Shown one piece after another: positions 1 to 6,663 of a stretch of 20,008 nucleotides of DNA. Every line of letters starts with the position of its first letter. Positions within the stretch are counted from its first letter, which is position 1. The position numbers and the translations under genes were made by a program. Below the pieces are notes generated by a model, which was not told the origin of the DNA, ran no database searches, and worked only from the letters and a program-made list of their open reading frames with translations. The DNA is from Candidatus Saccharibacteria bacterium UBA669. Its GTDB lineage: Bacteria > Patescibacteriota > Saccharimonadia > Saccharimonadales > Saccharimonadaceae. Location: assembly GCA_002299795.1 (NCBI GenBank), contig DBNP01000027.1:1-20008 (forward strand), written 5' to 3'.

Positions 1-498
1 GACAGTGTAGTCTGGGCTTGTTAATTTTGCTATATCAACAGTTGCAAAGTCGGCGATACTGGTGGGGTAAGCGCCTGTCGTGACGTTGTATACTTCGGCT
101 TTTCGTATGACATCTTTTGCATACACGATACCAGATGAGTTCTTCGCGCGCTCTTGTACGCCGACATACGTCACGAGTGTAAGGGGTATCAATATGAGGA
201 GTGCTAGTGATGCGAGGCTGTTCAATACGACACCGACGATACCGAGCACCTTTGAGGCATGGGCTTTAGACGATTTAACGAGTGAAATGATACTGAGAAT
301 GAGCCCAATTGGCGCTAGTCCAATGACACCGAGTACGATGCCTATGATGCCAAGTACTTTGCCTGGGTTTGCTACTGGTGCTGCTGGCTGGTAGCTAGGA
401 GCGACAGGTGCTGGGCCCGTGTTCGACGGAGCGCTAGGTACGGGGTTTGGTGGTGTGTTGGGTGTTGGCTGCGGGCTCTGATCGCTCTGAGGATTCAT
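1..498 (-). CDS. DUF4190-like membrane protein with pilin-like C-terminal part, truncated by window edge
   Basis: The reading frame starts at the ATG at 498-496 and stays open for 166 codons to the window edge, so the C-terminus is missing. An AAAGGAG ribosome site lies just upstream. Residues 1-40 are rich in Pro, Gln and Asn. Next come two hydrophobic hairpin segments with the small-residue spacing of DUF4190 proteins (GKVLGIIGIVLGVIG, then SKVLGIVGVVL and a long Leu/Ile run). After the last membrane segment there is an extracytoplasmic part containing YNVTTGAYPTSIADF, which resembles the variable domain of type IV pilin-like or secreted pseudopilin proteins. The next gene (606-1001) is a paralogue that lacks this last part. 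The cellular role is unknown. The DUF4190 call is from pattern memory; the membrane topology is directly visible. Confidence 0.8.
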   Translation of the reverse strand, partial: MNPQSDQSPQPTPNTPPNPVPSAPSNTGPAPVAPSYQPAAPVANPGKVLGIIGIVLGVIGLAPIGLILSIISLVKSSKAHASKVLGIVGVVLNSLASLALLILIPLTLVTYVGVQERAKNSSGIVYAKDVIRKAEVYNVTTGAYPTSIADFATVDIAKLTSPDYTV

Positions 499-528
499 GG
501 TACTCCTTTAGTAATTTTTATCATGATC

Positions 529-537
529 AGTATAGCA
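529..537 (-). promoter_or_regulatory. Extended -10 promoter of the 498 gene
   Basis: On the minus strand the sequence reads TGCTATACT, an extended -10 (TGnTATACT) about 30 bases before the ATG. It leaves a short leader that carries the AAAGGAG ribosome site. No good -35 was seen, as is usual for extended -10 promoters. Confidence 0.5.
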
Positions 538-553
538 TATGCGGCTTCATCAT

Positions 554-584
554 AAAAAATACACCGCAGAGCGGTGTATTTTTA
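554..584 (-). terminator. Intrinsic terminator after the 606-1001 gene
   Basis: A perfect 9-bp stem, ATACACCGC / GCGGTGTAT with an AGA loop, is flanked by A and T runs, so it has a U tract in either direction. It sits just past the stop of the minus-strand gene at 606 and before the promoter of the 498 gene, so it separates the two paralogues' transcripts. Confidence 0.85.
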
Positions 585-605
585 CTAACCACGGCGTCCT
601 GGGGG

Positions 606-1001
606 CTAGTTACCCTCAGTGATCGAATAGTTGTAGTCGGTCTGTGTCGTGTTGTTTTTGGCGGCCTCTTGAACGCCAGCGAGTGATACGAGCACAACGG
701 TTATCAACCACAGTACACCAAGTACTGTGAAGACGATACTCAAACTCAACCCTACAGTACCGAGTGTTGTCGGTGCACTAACAGCTTTTGATTTGTTGCG
801 TGATAACACGCCCATGACGATACCAACAACAGAGAGTCCGATAATGCTAAAAACAATGCTCAGGATGCCAAACAGCTGGCCTGGGTTCTCACGGCCTGGT
901 GTCCATGATCCCGCTGCCTGTTGTGGCGCTGGCGGTGCCTGTGGCGCAGGTGCGGCTACTTGCTCTTGAGTTGGTTGTGGCTGTGCTGGTCCTTGGTCCA
1001 T
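606..1001 (-). CDS. Small DUF4190-like membrane protein, paralogue of the 498 gene
   Basis: This gene encodes 131 residues from the ATG at 1001-999, preceded by AAGGAG at good spacing. The N-terminal 35 residues are Pro/Gln/Ala-rich and probably disordered. Two hydrophobic hairpins follow (GQLFGILSIVFSIIGLSVVG, and LGTVGLSLSIVFTVLGVLWL). It aligns by eye with the neighbouring 498 gene in the same order: NPG, hydrophobic hairpin, SxxK linker, LGxVG, hydrophobic run, then GVQExAKN. It ends about 20 residues after that point, while the neighbour continues into a pilin-like domain. Tandem duplication followed by loss or gain of that domain is the simplest reading. Function is unknown. Transcription probably starts at TGGTATACT (minus strand, 1038-1030). 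Confidence 0.85.
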   Translation of the reverse strand: MDQGPAQPQPTQEQVAAPAPQAPPAPQQAAGSWTPGRENPGQLFGILSIVFSIIGLSVVGIVMGVLSRNKSKAVSAPTTLGTVGLSLSIVFTVLGVLWLITVVLVSLAGVQEAAKNNTTQTDYNYSITEGN

Positions 1002-1029
1002 AAATACTCCTTATATAAATACTACCTAG

Positions 1030-1038
1030 AGTATACCA
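1030..1038 (-). promoter_or_regulatory. Extended -10 promoter of the 1001 gene
   Basis: The minus strand reads TGGTATACT, which predicts a start near 1023 and a leader of about 20 bases containing the AAGGAG site. The same nine bases occur before polA and before the LamG gene. Confidence 0.6.
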
Positions 1039-1048
1039 TAAGCATCTG

Positions 1049-1624
1049 TTACTTGAGAAAATCGATTTCTTCCAGAATGGTGTCGATCTGTGCGTGAAAC
1101 TTTTCTAGGCTGCCGTCGTTGTGCACGTAATAGTCGGCAATCGCGATGGGGCCACCCTTTTCGAGGTTTTCAATCTCCGCCCAGTCGCGGGAGGTGGCTT
1201 GCTCAATCGTCAGCGGACGAATAGGACGATTGGTGAGGCGGTGATGGCGCAGGTGCTTTGGGGCCACAACGGCCACAACGGTTAGTTCGCCAGGAAATTC
1301 GTGCTTCATAGCTTTGTACTCTGTCCATGAGTAAATGCCATCAGCTACAATACGGTGCTGGCCAGCGGCAACGAGGTCATGAATCTGCTGAATAATACGT
1401 TTGACGACAAAATCTTTGCCTTCACGCTCACGGATACCTTCGCGAAATTCCTTTTCATTTGCTTCGTTCCACTCAAGGCCCGCCTGTTTCATGGCGTCGA
1501 GGACAACACCGCCAAAATAGACTTTGGGCACGCCTTTTTCGGTAATATAGTCAACCGCACTGGTTTTGCCAGCTCCAGCGAGGCACACAAAGGCCAAAAT
1601 TTTGACAGTTTTTTCATCGTTCAT
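1049..1624 (-). CDS. P-loop nucleoside/dephospho-CoA kinase-like protein (resembles archaeal UPF0200)
   Basis: From the ATG at 1624-1622 the protein has 191 residues; the frame extends 19 codons further upstream, but that part has no support. It opens with a P-loop, CLAGAGKTS (residues 14-22), in which the usual first Gly is Cys. The general plan recalls dephospho-CoA/adenylate kinases and especially the archaeal UPF0200 family: P-loop, GGVV after a beta strand, EFREGIREREGKD, VADGIYSWTEYKA, then IADYYVHNDGSLEKF near the end. The IADY(x)VxNxGSLEEF ending is the most telling part. It probably binds ATP or GTP and phosphorylates a small molecule; the substrate cannot be read from sequence. A TACACT element lies exactly six bases before the ATG and no Shine-Dalgarno site is usable, so translation is probably leaderless. 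The gene is divergent from the HD-domain gene. Confidence 0.85.
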   Translation of the reverse strand: MNDEKTVKILAFVCLAGAGKTSAVDYITEKGVPKVYFGGVVLDAMKQAGLEWNEANEKEFREGIREREGKDFVVKRIIQQIHDLVAAGQHRIVADGIYSWTEYKAMKHEFPGELTVVAVVAPKHLRHHRLTNRPIRPLTIEQATSRDWAEIENLEKGGPIAIADYYVHNDGSLEKFHAQIDTILEEIDFLK

Positions 1625-1630
1625 ACACCT

Positions 1631-1636
1631 AGTGTA
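1631..1636 (-). promoter_or_regulatory. -10 element (TACACT) for leaderless kinase-like gene
   Basis: The minus strand has TACACT, six bases and then ATG. The spacing equals that of polA and three other plus-strand genes. The -35 region (TTCGTA at the expected place) is weak. Confidence 0.45.
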
Positions 1637-1639
1637 CTT

Positions 1640-1645
1640 TATAAT
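1640..1645 (+). promoter_or_regulatory. -10 element (TATAAT) for the HD-domain gene
   Basis: A perfect TATAAT lies 34 bases before the ATG of the HD gene in a 55-base divergent spacer. The leader carries a strong GGAGGAGG ribosome site (about 1666-1673). No clear -35 was seen. Confidence 0.45.
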
Positions 1646-1679
1646 GAGGCTAATACGAAACGGGTGGAGGAGGTGATAC

Positions 1680-2279
1680 ATGACAGCCGAACGATTTCGT
1701 GATACGCGCGATATTCACTCCCGTAGCTTTGAGGAGTGGCTTGGATATATAGAGGGCGAAAATGGACAGGCGGTGCGACGTTTTATGGAGATCGACGAGA
1801 ACCGGCATGCCGTCCTGACAGCCCCTGGCTCACGCGATGCTCACCATGCCTGGAGGGGTGGGTACCAGGAGCATATTCGACAAACAATGATCGTTGCGCA
1901 TACTTTGTATCAGCTCATGCTCGATCTTGGTAGACTTGAGACACTGCCGCCAGAGGAACAGTTTTCATTCTGTGATGCACTGACGGTGTTGTTTTTGCAT
2001 GATATTGAAAAGCCGTTCATCTACCATATGAGTGCTGATGGCGAGGTAGAGAGGCTTGTCGCCATGACCAAAGTTGCGCGCAAGGAGTTCCGACAGTCCG
2101 TGATTGATACGTATGGGTTTACTATTACGCCCACAATGGCCAACGCTCTGCTACACGTCGAGGGCGTGCGTGACGAATACTACATACCGGGTGAACGTAT
2201 CGACCAGCCACTGGCAGCGCTATGCCATGCCGCCGATAACCTCAGCGCTCGTGCGCTCTATGATCACGGTCGACCCTAG
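1680..2279 (+). CDS. HD-domain metal-dependent phosphohydrolase-like protein
   Basis: The gene encodes 199 residues from ATG, with GGAGGAGG about six bases before it. An HD-superfamily metal site is visible: His65 (GGYQEHI), His107-Asp108 (LFLHDIEKPF) and Asp186 (CHAADNLSAR), in the H...HD...D order of the family. Proteins of this class hydrolyse phosphate esters of nucleotides or similar compounds using a divalent metal pair. The substrate here is not recognisable, and there is no GTPase, synthetase or RelA/SpoT domain attached. No signal peptide or membrane segment is seen, so it should be cytosolic. It lies 20 bases upstream of polA, but polA appears to have its own promoter, so the two may be only partly co-transcribed. 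Confidence 0.85.
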   Translation: MTAERFRDTRDIHSRSFEEWLGYIEGENGQAVRRFMEIDENRHAVLTAPGSRDAHHAWRGGYQEHIRQTMIVAHTLYQLMLDLGRLETLPPEEQFSFCDALTVLFLHDIEKPFIYHMSADGEVERLVAMTKVARKEFRQSVIDTYGFTITPTMANALLHVEGVRDEYYIPGERIDQPLAALCHAADNLSARALYDHGRP

Positions 2280-2284
2280 TAAGA

Positions 2285-2293
2285 TGGTATACT
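2285..2293 (+). promoter_or_regulatory. Extended -10 promoter for leaderless polA
   Basis: TGGTATACT ends six bases before the polA ATG at 2300, so transcription should begin at or next to the A of ATG. No Shine-Dalgarno sequence precedes the start. Confidence 0.6.
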
Positions 2294-2299
2294 AACAGT

Positions 2300-4831
2300 A
2301 TGACGAAGCGGCTGGTGATTATCGATGGCAAGAGCGTGTTTTACCGCGGCTACTATGCCATGCCCGGTCTCAGTACGGCTGATGGGACGCCAACGGGTGG
2401 CGTGTATGGTTTTGCGGCGCTATCGCTCGAGCTGTTCAAGAAGCTTAAGCCTGACTATGTATGTGTAGCGTGGGACAAACCCAAGACCAACATCCGGAAA
2501 CGGCTTGAAATTTATCCCGACTACAAGGCTGGGCGCAAGCCGGCACCAGCTGATTTCTATGCTCAGATACCAGTACTGCATGAGCTGCTTGAGGCATTTG
2601 GTTGGCCGCTCTACGAGCTCGATGATTATGAGGCCGATGACATCATGGCAACACTCGCCAAAAAGGCCAGTGAAAAGGGTATCGAAGTCTGCTTGATCAC
2701 TAGTGACCTCGATGCGCTGCAGGCCATCAATCCACTGGTTCACGTTTATGCGCTGAAAAAGGGCCTAACAAATATCGACTTGTTTAGCCCCGAAAGCTTT
2801 ACCGAGAAATACGGTATACGGGTTGACCAATTCCTCGACCTCAAAGCGCTCAAAGGTGACAGTAGCGACAATATTCCGGGCGTACCCGGTGTTGGTGAAA
2901 AAACTGCCGTCGGTTTGCTGCAGCAATTTGGCACACTTGAAAACATCTATGAAAACCTTTGGCAGGTGAAAGATAGTGTTGCCAAAAAACTTGAAGCAGG
3001 GCGGGAAAGTGCCCTCGTCAGCAAGCAGGTGGCAGAGCTGTGGTTTGATGCGCCGGTTGCACTTGATCTGGCCGATATGGATGTGAACGATCTCGATACC
3101 GCGCGATTGAAAGCGCTACTGACCAAGCTTGAATTTCGTAGCTTGCTACGCAATCTGCCTGAGCATATGCGCGACGCTAGCCCTAGCGTTGATACGCCAG
3201 ATCTAGTGTCGGTTGAGGTGAGTGAGGAACTGACGGGGAAAAACGCTGTAGGTATGCTGATGATGGCCAAGGAACTGGTGGTGCACCCCGATGGCGACCA
3301 TTTGTGGCTTAGTCACGAGCGGGGCAAAGCGGCGCGGCTGACACTGCCAGAAGCGGCACGTATCATTGCAGAGGTACCGATTGTGGGGCACGACACCAAA
3401 TTGCTTCTCAAGCAGCTACTCGCTGCAGGTCATTCGTCACTCCCCGAGGTACATCACGATACAGCCCAAGGATCGTTTCTACTCAACCCGCTCCGTAAGT
3501 CACGTGAGCTTGCGGATCTCATTGGTGTGGAGTCAGTTGATGATCCAAAGTATGCGATTAGTGCGATATGGGCACTTTATAGCGAGCAGTCGCAGGCGCT
3601 CGATGCGCTGCCAGAGCTCGGGCATGTCGCCCGCACGATGGACTTTCCGTTGATCGCGGTACTAGCGCGTATGGAGCACAGGGGTATTAAACTTGATAGC
3701 GATAAGCTTGCCGAAATGGAAAGCACGCTCACCCGTGATATCGCTGAAACTCAAAAAGCAATGTTTGCTATGGTGGGGCATGAATTTAACATCGCAAGCC
3801 CAGCACAGCTCGCTGAGGTTTTGTACACTGAACTAGGGCTGTCAACAATCGGGGTCAAGAAGGGTAAAACGGGCTTTAGCACTGGCCAGAAAGAGCTCGA
3901 CAAGCTGCGCGGACAACACCCGATTGTTGAGCTAATTGAACAATTTCGTGAATCGACCAAACTGCTGAATACCTATGTGAAGACACTGCCCGAGCAAGCC
4001 GATGCAGCCGGTCGTATCCATACTGATTTCCGACAGGATGTGGCGGCCACAGGGCGGCTGAGTAGCAACGACCCGAACTTGCAAAACATCCCGATTCGTA
4101 CGGAGCTTGGTCGGCAAATTCGCGACGCCTTTGTACCCGAAAAGGGGAATGTATTTGTCAGCGCCGACTATTCACAGTTTGAGCTACGACTGGCTGCGGT
4201 GCTGGCTGGTGATGAAAAGATGATCAATGACTTTAATGCTGGTACTGATATTCACACCAAGACCGCGGCCGAAGTGTATCATGTGTCACTCGACGCCGTC
4301 ACAAAAGAGCAGCGCCGTAAGGCAAAGGTAGTCAACTTTGGTGTACTGTATGGTATGAGCCAGCACGGTCTCGCAGCAGCTGCGGCGATGAGCTATGTAG
4401 AAGCACAGCATTTTATTGATGAGTATTTCCGCGTGCGGCCGAGCATTCGTGCCTATATCGATAGTACGGTCAAAAAGGCGCATGACGATGGATTCGTCGA
4501 GACACTGTTTGGTCGTAGGCGCTGGACGCCAGATGTTAAATCGAGTAATTTTGTTGTTCGGCAGAGTGCCGAACGGGCAGCGGCGAACATGCCGATCCAG
4601 GGCACCGAAGCCGATCTGATGAAGATGGCAATGATTGAAGTCGACCGGCGCCTTAATGGCGATGGCGAGCAGCTACTGCAAATTCATGACAGTATATTGA
4701 TCGAATGCCCCAAAGAAAACGCCGAAAAGGTCAGTGCTATGCTGGTCGACACGATGGAGCATATCTACCCAGAGCTTGGCGTCAAACTACAAGTTGACGT
4801 ACATGTGGGGAAGAATTGGGGGGAGGTGTAA
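2300..4831 (+). CDS. polA: DNA polymerase I
   Basis: This 843-residue family A polymerase acts in gap filling and Okazaki fragment processing. Residues 1 to about 290 form the 5'-3' exonuclease/flap nuclease with its acidic motifs (IIDGKS, DDYEADD, TSDLDAL) and the helix-hairpin-helix region (GDSSDNIPGVPGVGEKTA). Residues about 300-450 hold a shrunken proofreading domain without the DxE metal motif; the second motif reads GHDTKLLL where a catalytic Asp is expected, so proofreading is probably lost. The polymerase domain has motif A DYSQFELRL (Asp623, steric-gate Glu), motif B with Arg672, Lys676, Phe680 and Tyr684, and motif C IHDSI (His796, Asp797), in which the usual Glu of HDE is Ser. The length fits the family. 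Its TAA overlaps the ATG of the deformylase gene by one base, which suggests translational coupling. Confidence 0.97.
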   Translation: MTKRLVIIDGKSVFYRGYYAMPGLSTADGTPTGGVYGFAALSLELFKKLKPDYVCVAWDKPKTNIRKRLEIYPDYKAGRKPAPADFYAQIPVLHELLEAFGWPLYELDDYEADDIMATLAKKASEKGIEVCLITSDLDALQAINPLVHVYALKKGLTNIDLFSPESFTEKYGIRVDQFLDLKALKGDSSDNIPGVPGVGEKTAVGLLQQFGTLENIYENLWQVKDSVAKKLEAGRESALVSKQVAELWFDAPVALDLADMDVNDLDTARLKALLTKLEFRSLLRNLPEHMRDASPSVDTPDLVSVEVSEELTGKNAVGMLMMAKELVVHPDGDHLWLSHERGKAARLTLPEAARIIAEVPIVGHDTKLLLKQLLAAGHSSLPEVHHDTAQGSFLLNPLRKSRELADLIGVESVDDPKYAISAIWALYSEQSQALDALPELGHVARTMDFPLIAVLARMEHRGIKLDSDKLAEMESTLTRDIAETQKAMFAMVGHEFNIASPAQLAEVLYTELGLSTIGVKKGKTGFSTGQKELDKLRGQHPIVELIEQFRESTKLLNTYVKTLPEQADAAGRIHTDFRQDVAATGRLSSNDPNLQNIPIRTELGRQIRDAFVPEKGNVFVSADYSQFELRLAAVLAGDEKMINDFNAGTDIHTKTAAEVYHVSLDAVTKEQRRKAKVVNFGVLYGMSQHGLAAAAAMSYVEAQHFIDEYFRVRPSIRAYIDSTVKKAHDDGFVETLFGRRRWTPDVKSSNFVVRQSAERAAANMPIQGTEADLMKMAMIEVDRRLNGDGEQLLQIHDSILIECPKENAEKVSAMLVDTMEHIYPELGVKLQVDVHVGKNWGEV

Positions 4832-5490
4832 TGGAGATTTTGACGGACAAGGTTGAATCGGAGCAATCGCTAGATCTTGTTGATCCAGTCGAACATGCCA
4901 AACAGTTGAATAGTCGATCAACGGAAGTGCGGGTAGAAGACATTACTTCTCGCGAAGTGCAGTTCGTGATCGATGAAATGTTACGGATGGCAGCCGGCAA
5001 GGGAGTGAATGGAGAGGACACGCGTCAAATGGTGGGTCTTGCAGCGCCACAAGTAGGAATCAGCAAGCGTATTATTACTATCGACATTACCGCGACGGGC
5101 GCACTACAGCAGCAGGAGATCGTGCCGATTATAAACCCGCGCATCGTGGCCCAGTCAGATGAAATGATAGATGGCCGCGAGGGCTGTTGGTCGTGTGGCG
5201 ATTTTTGCGCTAATGTTCCGCGGTCGACAGAGGTCACTGTAGAGGGTTCTGATCGAGCGGGGAAGCCGATACGATACGAATGGAGTGGTTTCGTAGCACG
5301 TATTGCCCAACATGAAGTGGACCATCTCGACGGTGTACGATGTATTGATCGTGTTCCCGCCCATGAACCGTGGAGGCTACACCGGGTATTACCACAAGAA
5401 TTTGAAAGATACCGCAGCGAATGGCCGCACTGGCAACAGACCTTTCCCAGGGAAGAATGGGAGAGATTTAGGAGTGGTCAGTGTACGTGA
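4831..5490 (+). CDS. def: Peptide deformylase
   Basis: Peptide deformylase removes the N-terminal formyl group from nascent proteins in the cytosol. All three family motifs are present: motif I GLAAPQVG (residues 69-76), motif II EGCWS (117-121, with Cys119 as metal ligand), and motif III QHEVDHL (160-166, two His ligands and catalytic Glu162). Motif II has Trp where EGCLS has Leu. The 219 residues are longer than the common 150-190, with an acidic N-terminal stretch of about 30 residues and a Trp/Arg-rich tail. The start was chosen at ATG 4831 because GGGGGGAGGTG lies directly before it; the frame opens at TTG 4816, but that codon is inside the ribosome site. The gene is coupled to polA by an overlap and followed by an overlapping membrane-protein gene. 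Confidence 0.95.
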   Translation: MEILTDKVESEQSLDLVDPVEHAKQLNSRSTEVRVEDITSREVQFVIDEMLRMAAGKGVNGEDTRQMVGLAAPQVGISKRIITIDITATGALQQQEIVPIINPRIVAQSDEMIDGREGCWSCGDFCANVPRSTEVTVEGSDRAGKPIRYEWSGFVARIAQHEVDHLDGVRCIDRVPAHEPWRLHRVLPQEFERYRSEWPHWQQTFPREEWERFRSGQCT

Positions 5491-6076
5491 CGATATTGAC
5501 TTATGGCGCGCGCAATTTATTTCAGGGAGATACCTACAAGGACTTATGAATATTGCAGCGATAGGTCTAATGGTGACGTTCACCGTAATGACAGGTGCCG
5601 TCTTGCACACAGTTGGTGTCACACAACGTCGATCGCTCAGTGAGCACATCGCAAAGTCTCCTCGCACGATTTTATTTGGTAAGATTGGGCTTACGCTCGG
5701 TGGACTATTCTTTCTTCTTGCGCTTCTCGGGTACGTATCGTCGAAATATCAGCTTGATGTATGGTTCGCTGGAATTGTGATTTTAGCTGGCATACTCGGC
5801 ACCGCGACTGCGTATCTACCTTATAATATTTCGAAACGACAAGACTTTGTGCATGATGTGTGCTCATATGGCTATGTCGTACTCAACCCGATAATACTTG
5901 CCATAATATGCATGGTATTGCCAGACGGGTATCTGCGAATAGGATATGAGGTTGGTCTATTGATGCAGGTCATCATGATAGGCGTACTTGTATTGTCTAG
6001 GCCTGCACGACGATATTTTCTGTTTGGACAGATTGCATTTATGAGCATATTTGCGCTACTGCTCATCGTATCCTGA
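5474..6076 (+). CDS. Unclassified six-helix integral membrane protein
   Basis: From GTG 5474 the protein has 200 residues. GGGAGAG about eight bases upstream favours this start; ATG 5546 is the alternative, with AAGGA only three bases away. Either way the core is the same: about six hydrophobic helices (MNIAAIGLMVTFTVMTGAVL; ILFGKIGLTLGGLFFLLALL; FAGIVILAGILGTATAYL; VLNPIILAIICMVL; VGLLMQVIMIGVLVL; FLFGQIAFMSIFALLLIV). The loops are short, with no recognisable catalytic motif. The overall plan is reminiscent of small DUF998-type membrane proteins, but I cannot confirm this. It overlaps the end of def by 17 bases if GTG is used, so it is probably in the polA-def transcript. It ends at TGA, supporting the standard code. 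Function is unknown. Confidence 0.75.
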   Translation: MVSVRDDIDLWRAQFISGRYLQGLMNIAAIGLMVTFTVMTGAVLHTVGVTQRRSLSEHIAKSPRTILFGKIGLTLGGLFFLLALLGYVSSKYQLDVWFAGIVILAGILGTATAYLPYNISKRQDFVHDVCSYGYVVLNPIILAIICMVLPDGYLRIGYEVGLLMQVIMIGVLVLSRPARRYFLFGQIAFMSIFALLLIVS

Positions 6077-6088
6077 ATAACTTTCCGT

Positions 6089-6094
6089 TATAAT
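6089..6094 (+). promoter_or_regulatory. -10 element (TATAAT) for dut
   Basis: A perfect TATAAT lies between the membrane-protein gene and dut. It is nine bases before ATG 6104 and 24 before ATG 6119, so it gives either a near-leaderless or a very short-leader mRNA. Confidence 0.5.
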
Positions 6095-6118
6095 GAATCC
6101 TGCATGAATAGGGGCACC

Positions 6119-6556
6119 ATGAAGATCGCGATTAAGCGATTCCACACCGATGCGAAGCATCCGACGTACCAGACTGAGTATTCGGCCGGGATGGACTTGG
6201 AGGCATTCATTAAAGTGCCCGTGATGATCAAGCCCCATGAACGCGCGATTATTCCGACTGGCTTTGCGATTGCGCTGCCGCCAGGGTATGAAGCGCAGAT
6301 TCGGGCACGCAGTGGCATGGCGGCGAAGTATGGCATTATGCCAGCCAATGGCGTGGGGACGATTGATGCCGACTACCGGGGGGAAGTAGGAGTGATTCTG
6401 CTAAATACAAGCAACGAAGCGTTTACCGTGGAGCCAGGCATGCGGATTGCGCAGATGGTGGTGACAAAGTACGAGACAGTGCAATGGCAAGAGGCAGCAG
6501 AGCTCGACACCACGGAACGTGGCGACGGAGCCTATGGGCACACAGGGCACGCTTAG
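6119..6556 (+). CDS. dut: dUTP diphosphatase (dUTPase)
   Basis: The trimeric dUTPase converts dUTP to dUMP and pyrophosphate, keeping uracil out of DNA and supplying dTMP synthesis. All five family motifs are in order: I AGMDL, II RSGMA, III GTIDADYRGEVGVILLN (catalytic Asp), IV RIAQMVV and V RGDGAYGHTG. Motif V is a slight variant of RGxGGFGSTG, with Ala-Tyr for Gly-Phe and His for Ser. I chose ATG 6119 (MKIAIKRF, the typical opening for the family, with AGGGG before it). ATG 6104 would add five residues (MNRGT) and would fit the near-leaderless pattern seen elsewhere in this window. The length of 145 residues is normal. A terminator follows. Confidence 0.95.
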   Translation: MKIAIKRFHTDAKHPTYQTEYSAGMDLEAFIKVPVMIKPHERAIIPTGFAIALPPGYEAQIRARSGMAAKYGIMPANGVGTIDADYRGEVGVILLNTSNEAFTVEPGMRIAQMVVTKYETVQWQEAAELDTTERGDGAYGHTGHA

Positions 6557-6586
6557 GCAGCTATATACCAATACAAAATTGCTAAT

Positions 6587-6609
6587 ATTACCAGGATATG
6601 GTAATTTTT
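6587..6609 (+). terminator. Intrinsic terminator after dut
   Basis: A seven-base-pair stem, ATTACCA / TGGTAAT with a five-base loop, is followed by five T. It is AT-rich and moderate in strength. It closes the HD-polA-def-dut stretch. Confidence 0.65.
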
Positions 6610-6612
6610 ATC

Positions 6613-6638
6613 TAGAGATGTAGCAATCGCTACGTCTA
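6613..6638. repeat. Hairpin between dut terminator and the 6664 gene
   Basis: TAGA...GTAGC, a four-base AATC loop, then GCTAC.TCTA forms a nine-base-pair interrupted stem with no T tail. It could be an operator or an mRNA leader structure for the next gene. No -10 element was placed with confidence in this gap. Confidence 0.35.
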
Positions 6639-6663
6639 GTACTACTTGAAAGTGGTGATGGTA

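Noticed and set aside
80..394. Plus-strand frame of 104 codons at the left edge
   Set aside because: The opposite strand encodes a membrane protein with a clear start, ribosome site and a paralogue next door.
1602..1607. TTGACA as -35 for the HD gene promoter
   Set aside because: It is 32 bases from the TATAAT at 1640, far beyond a workable spacer.
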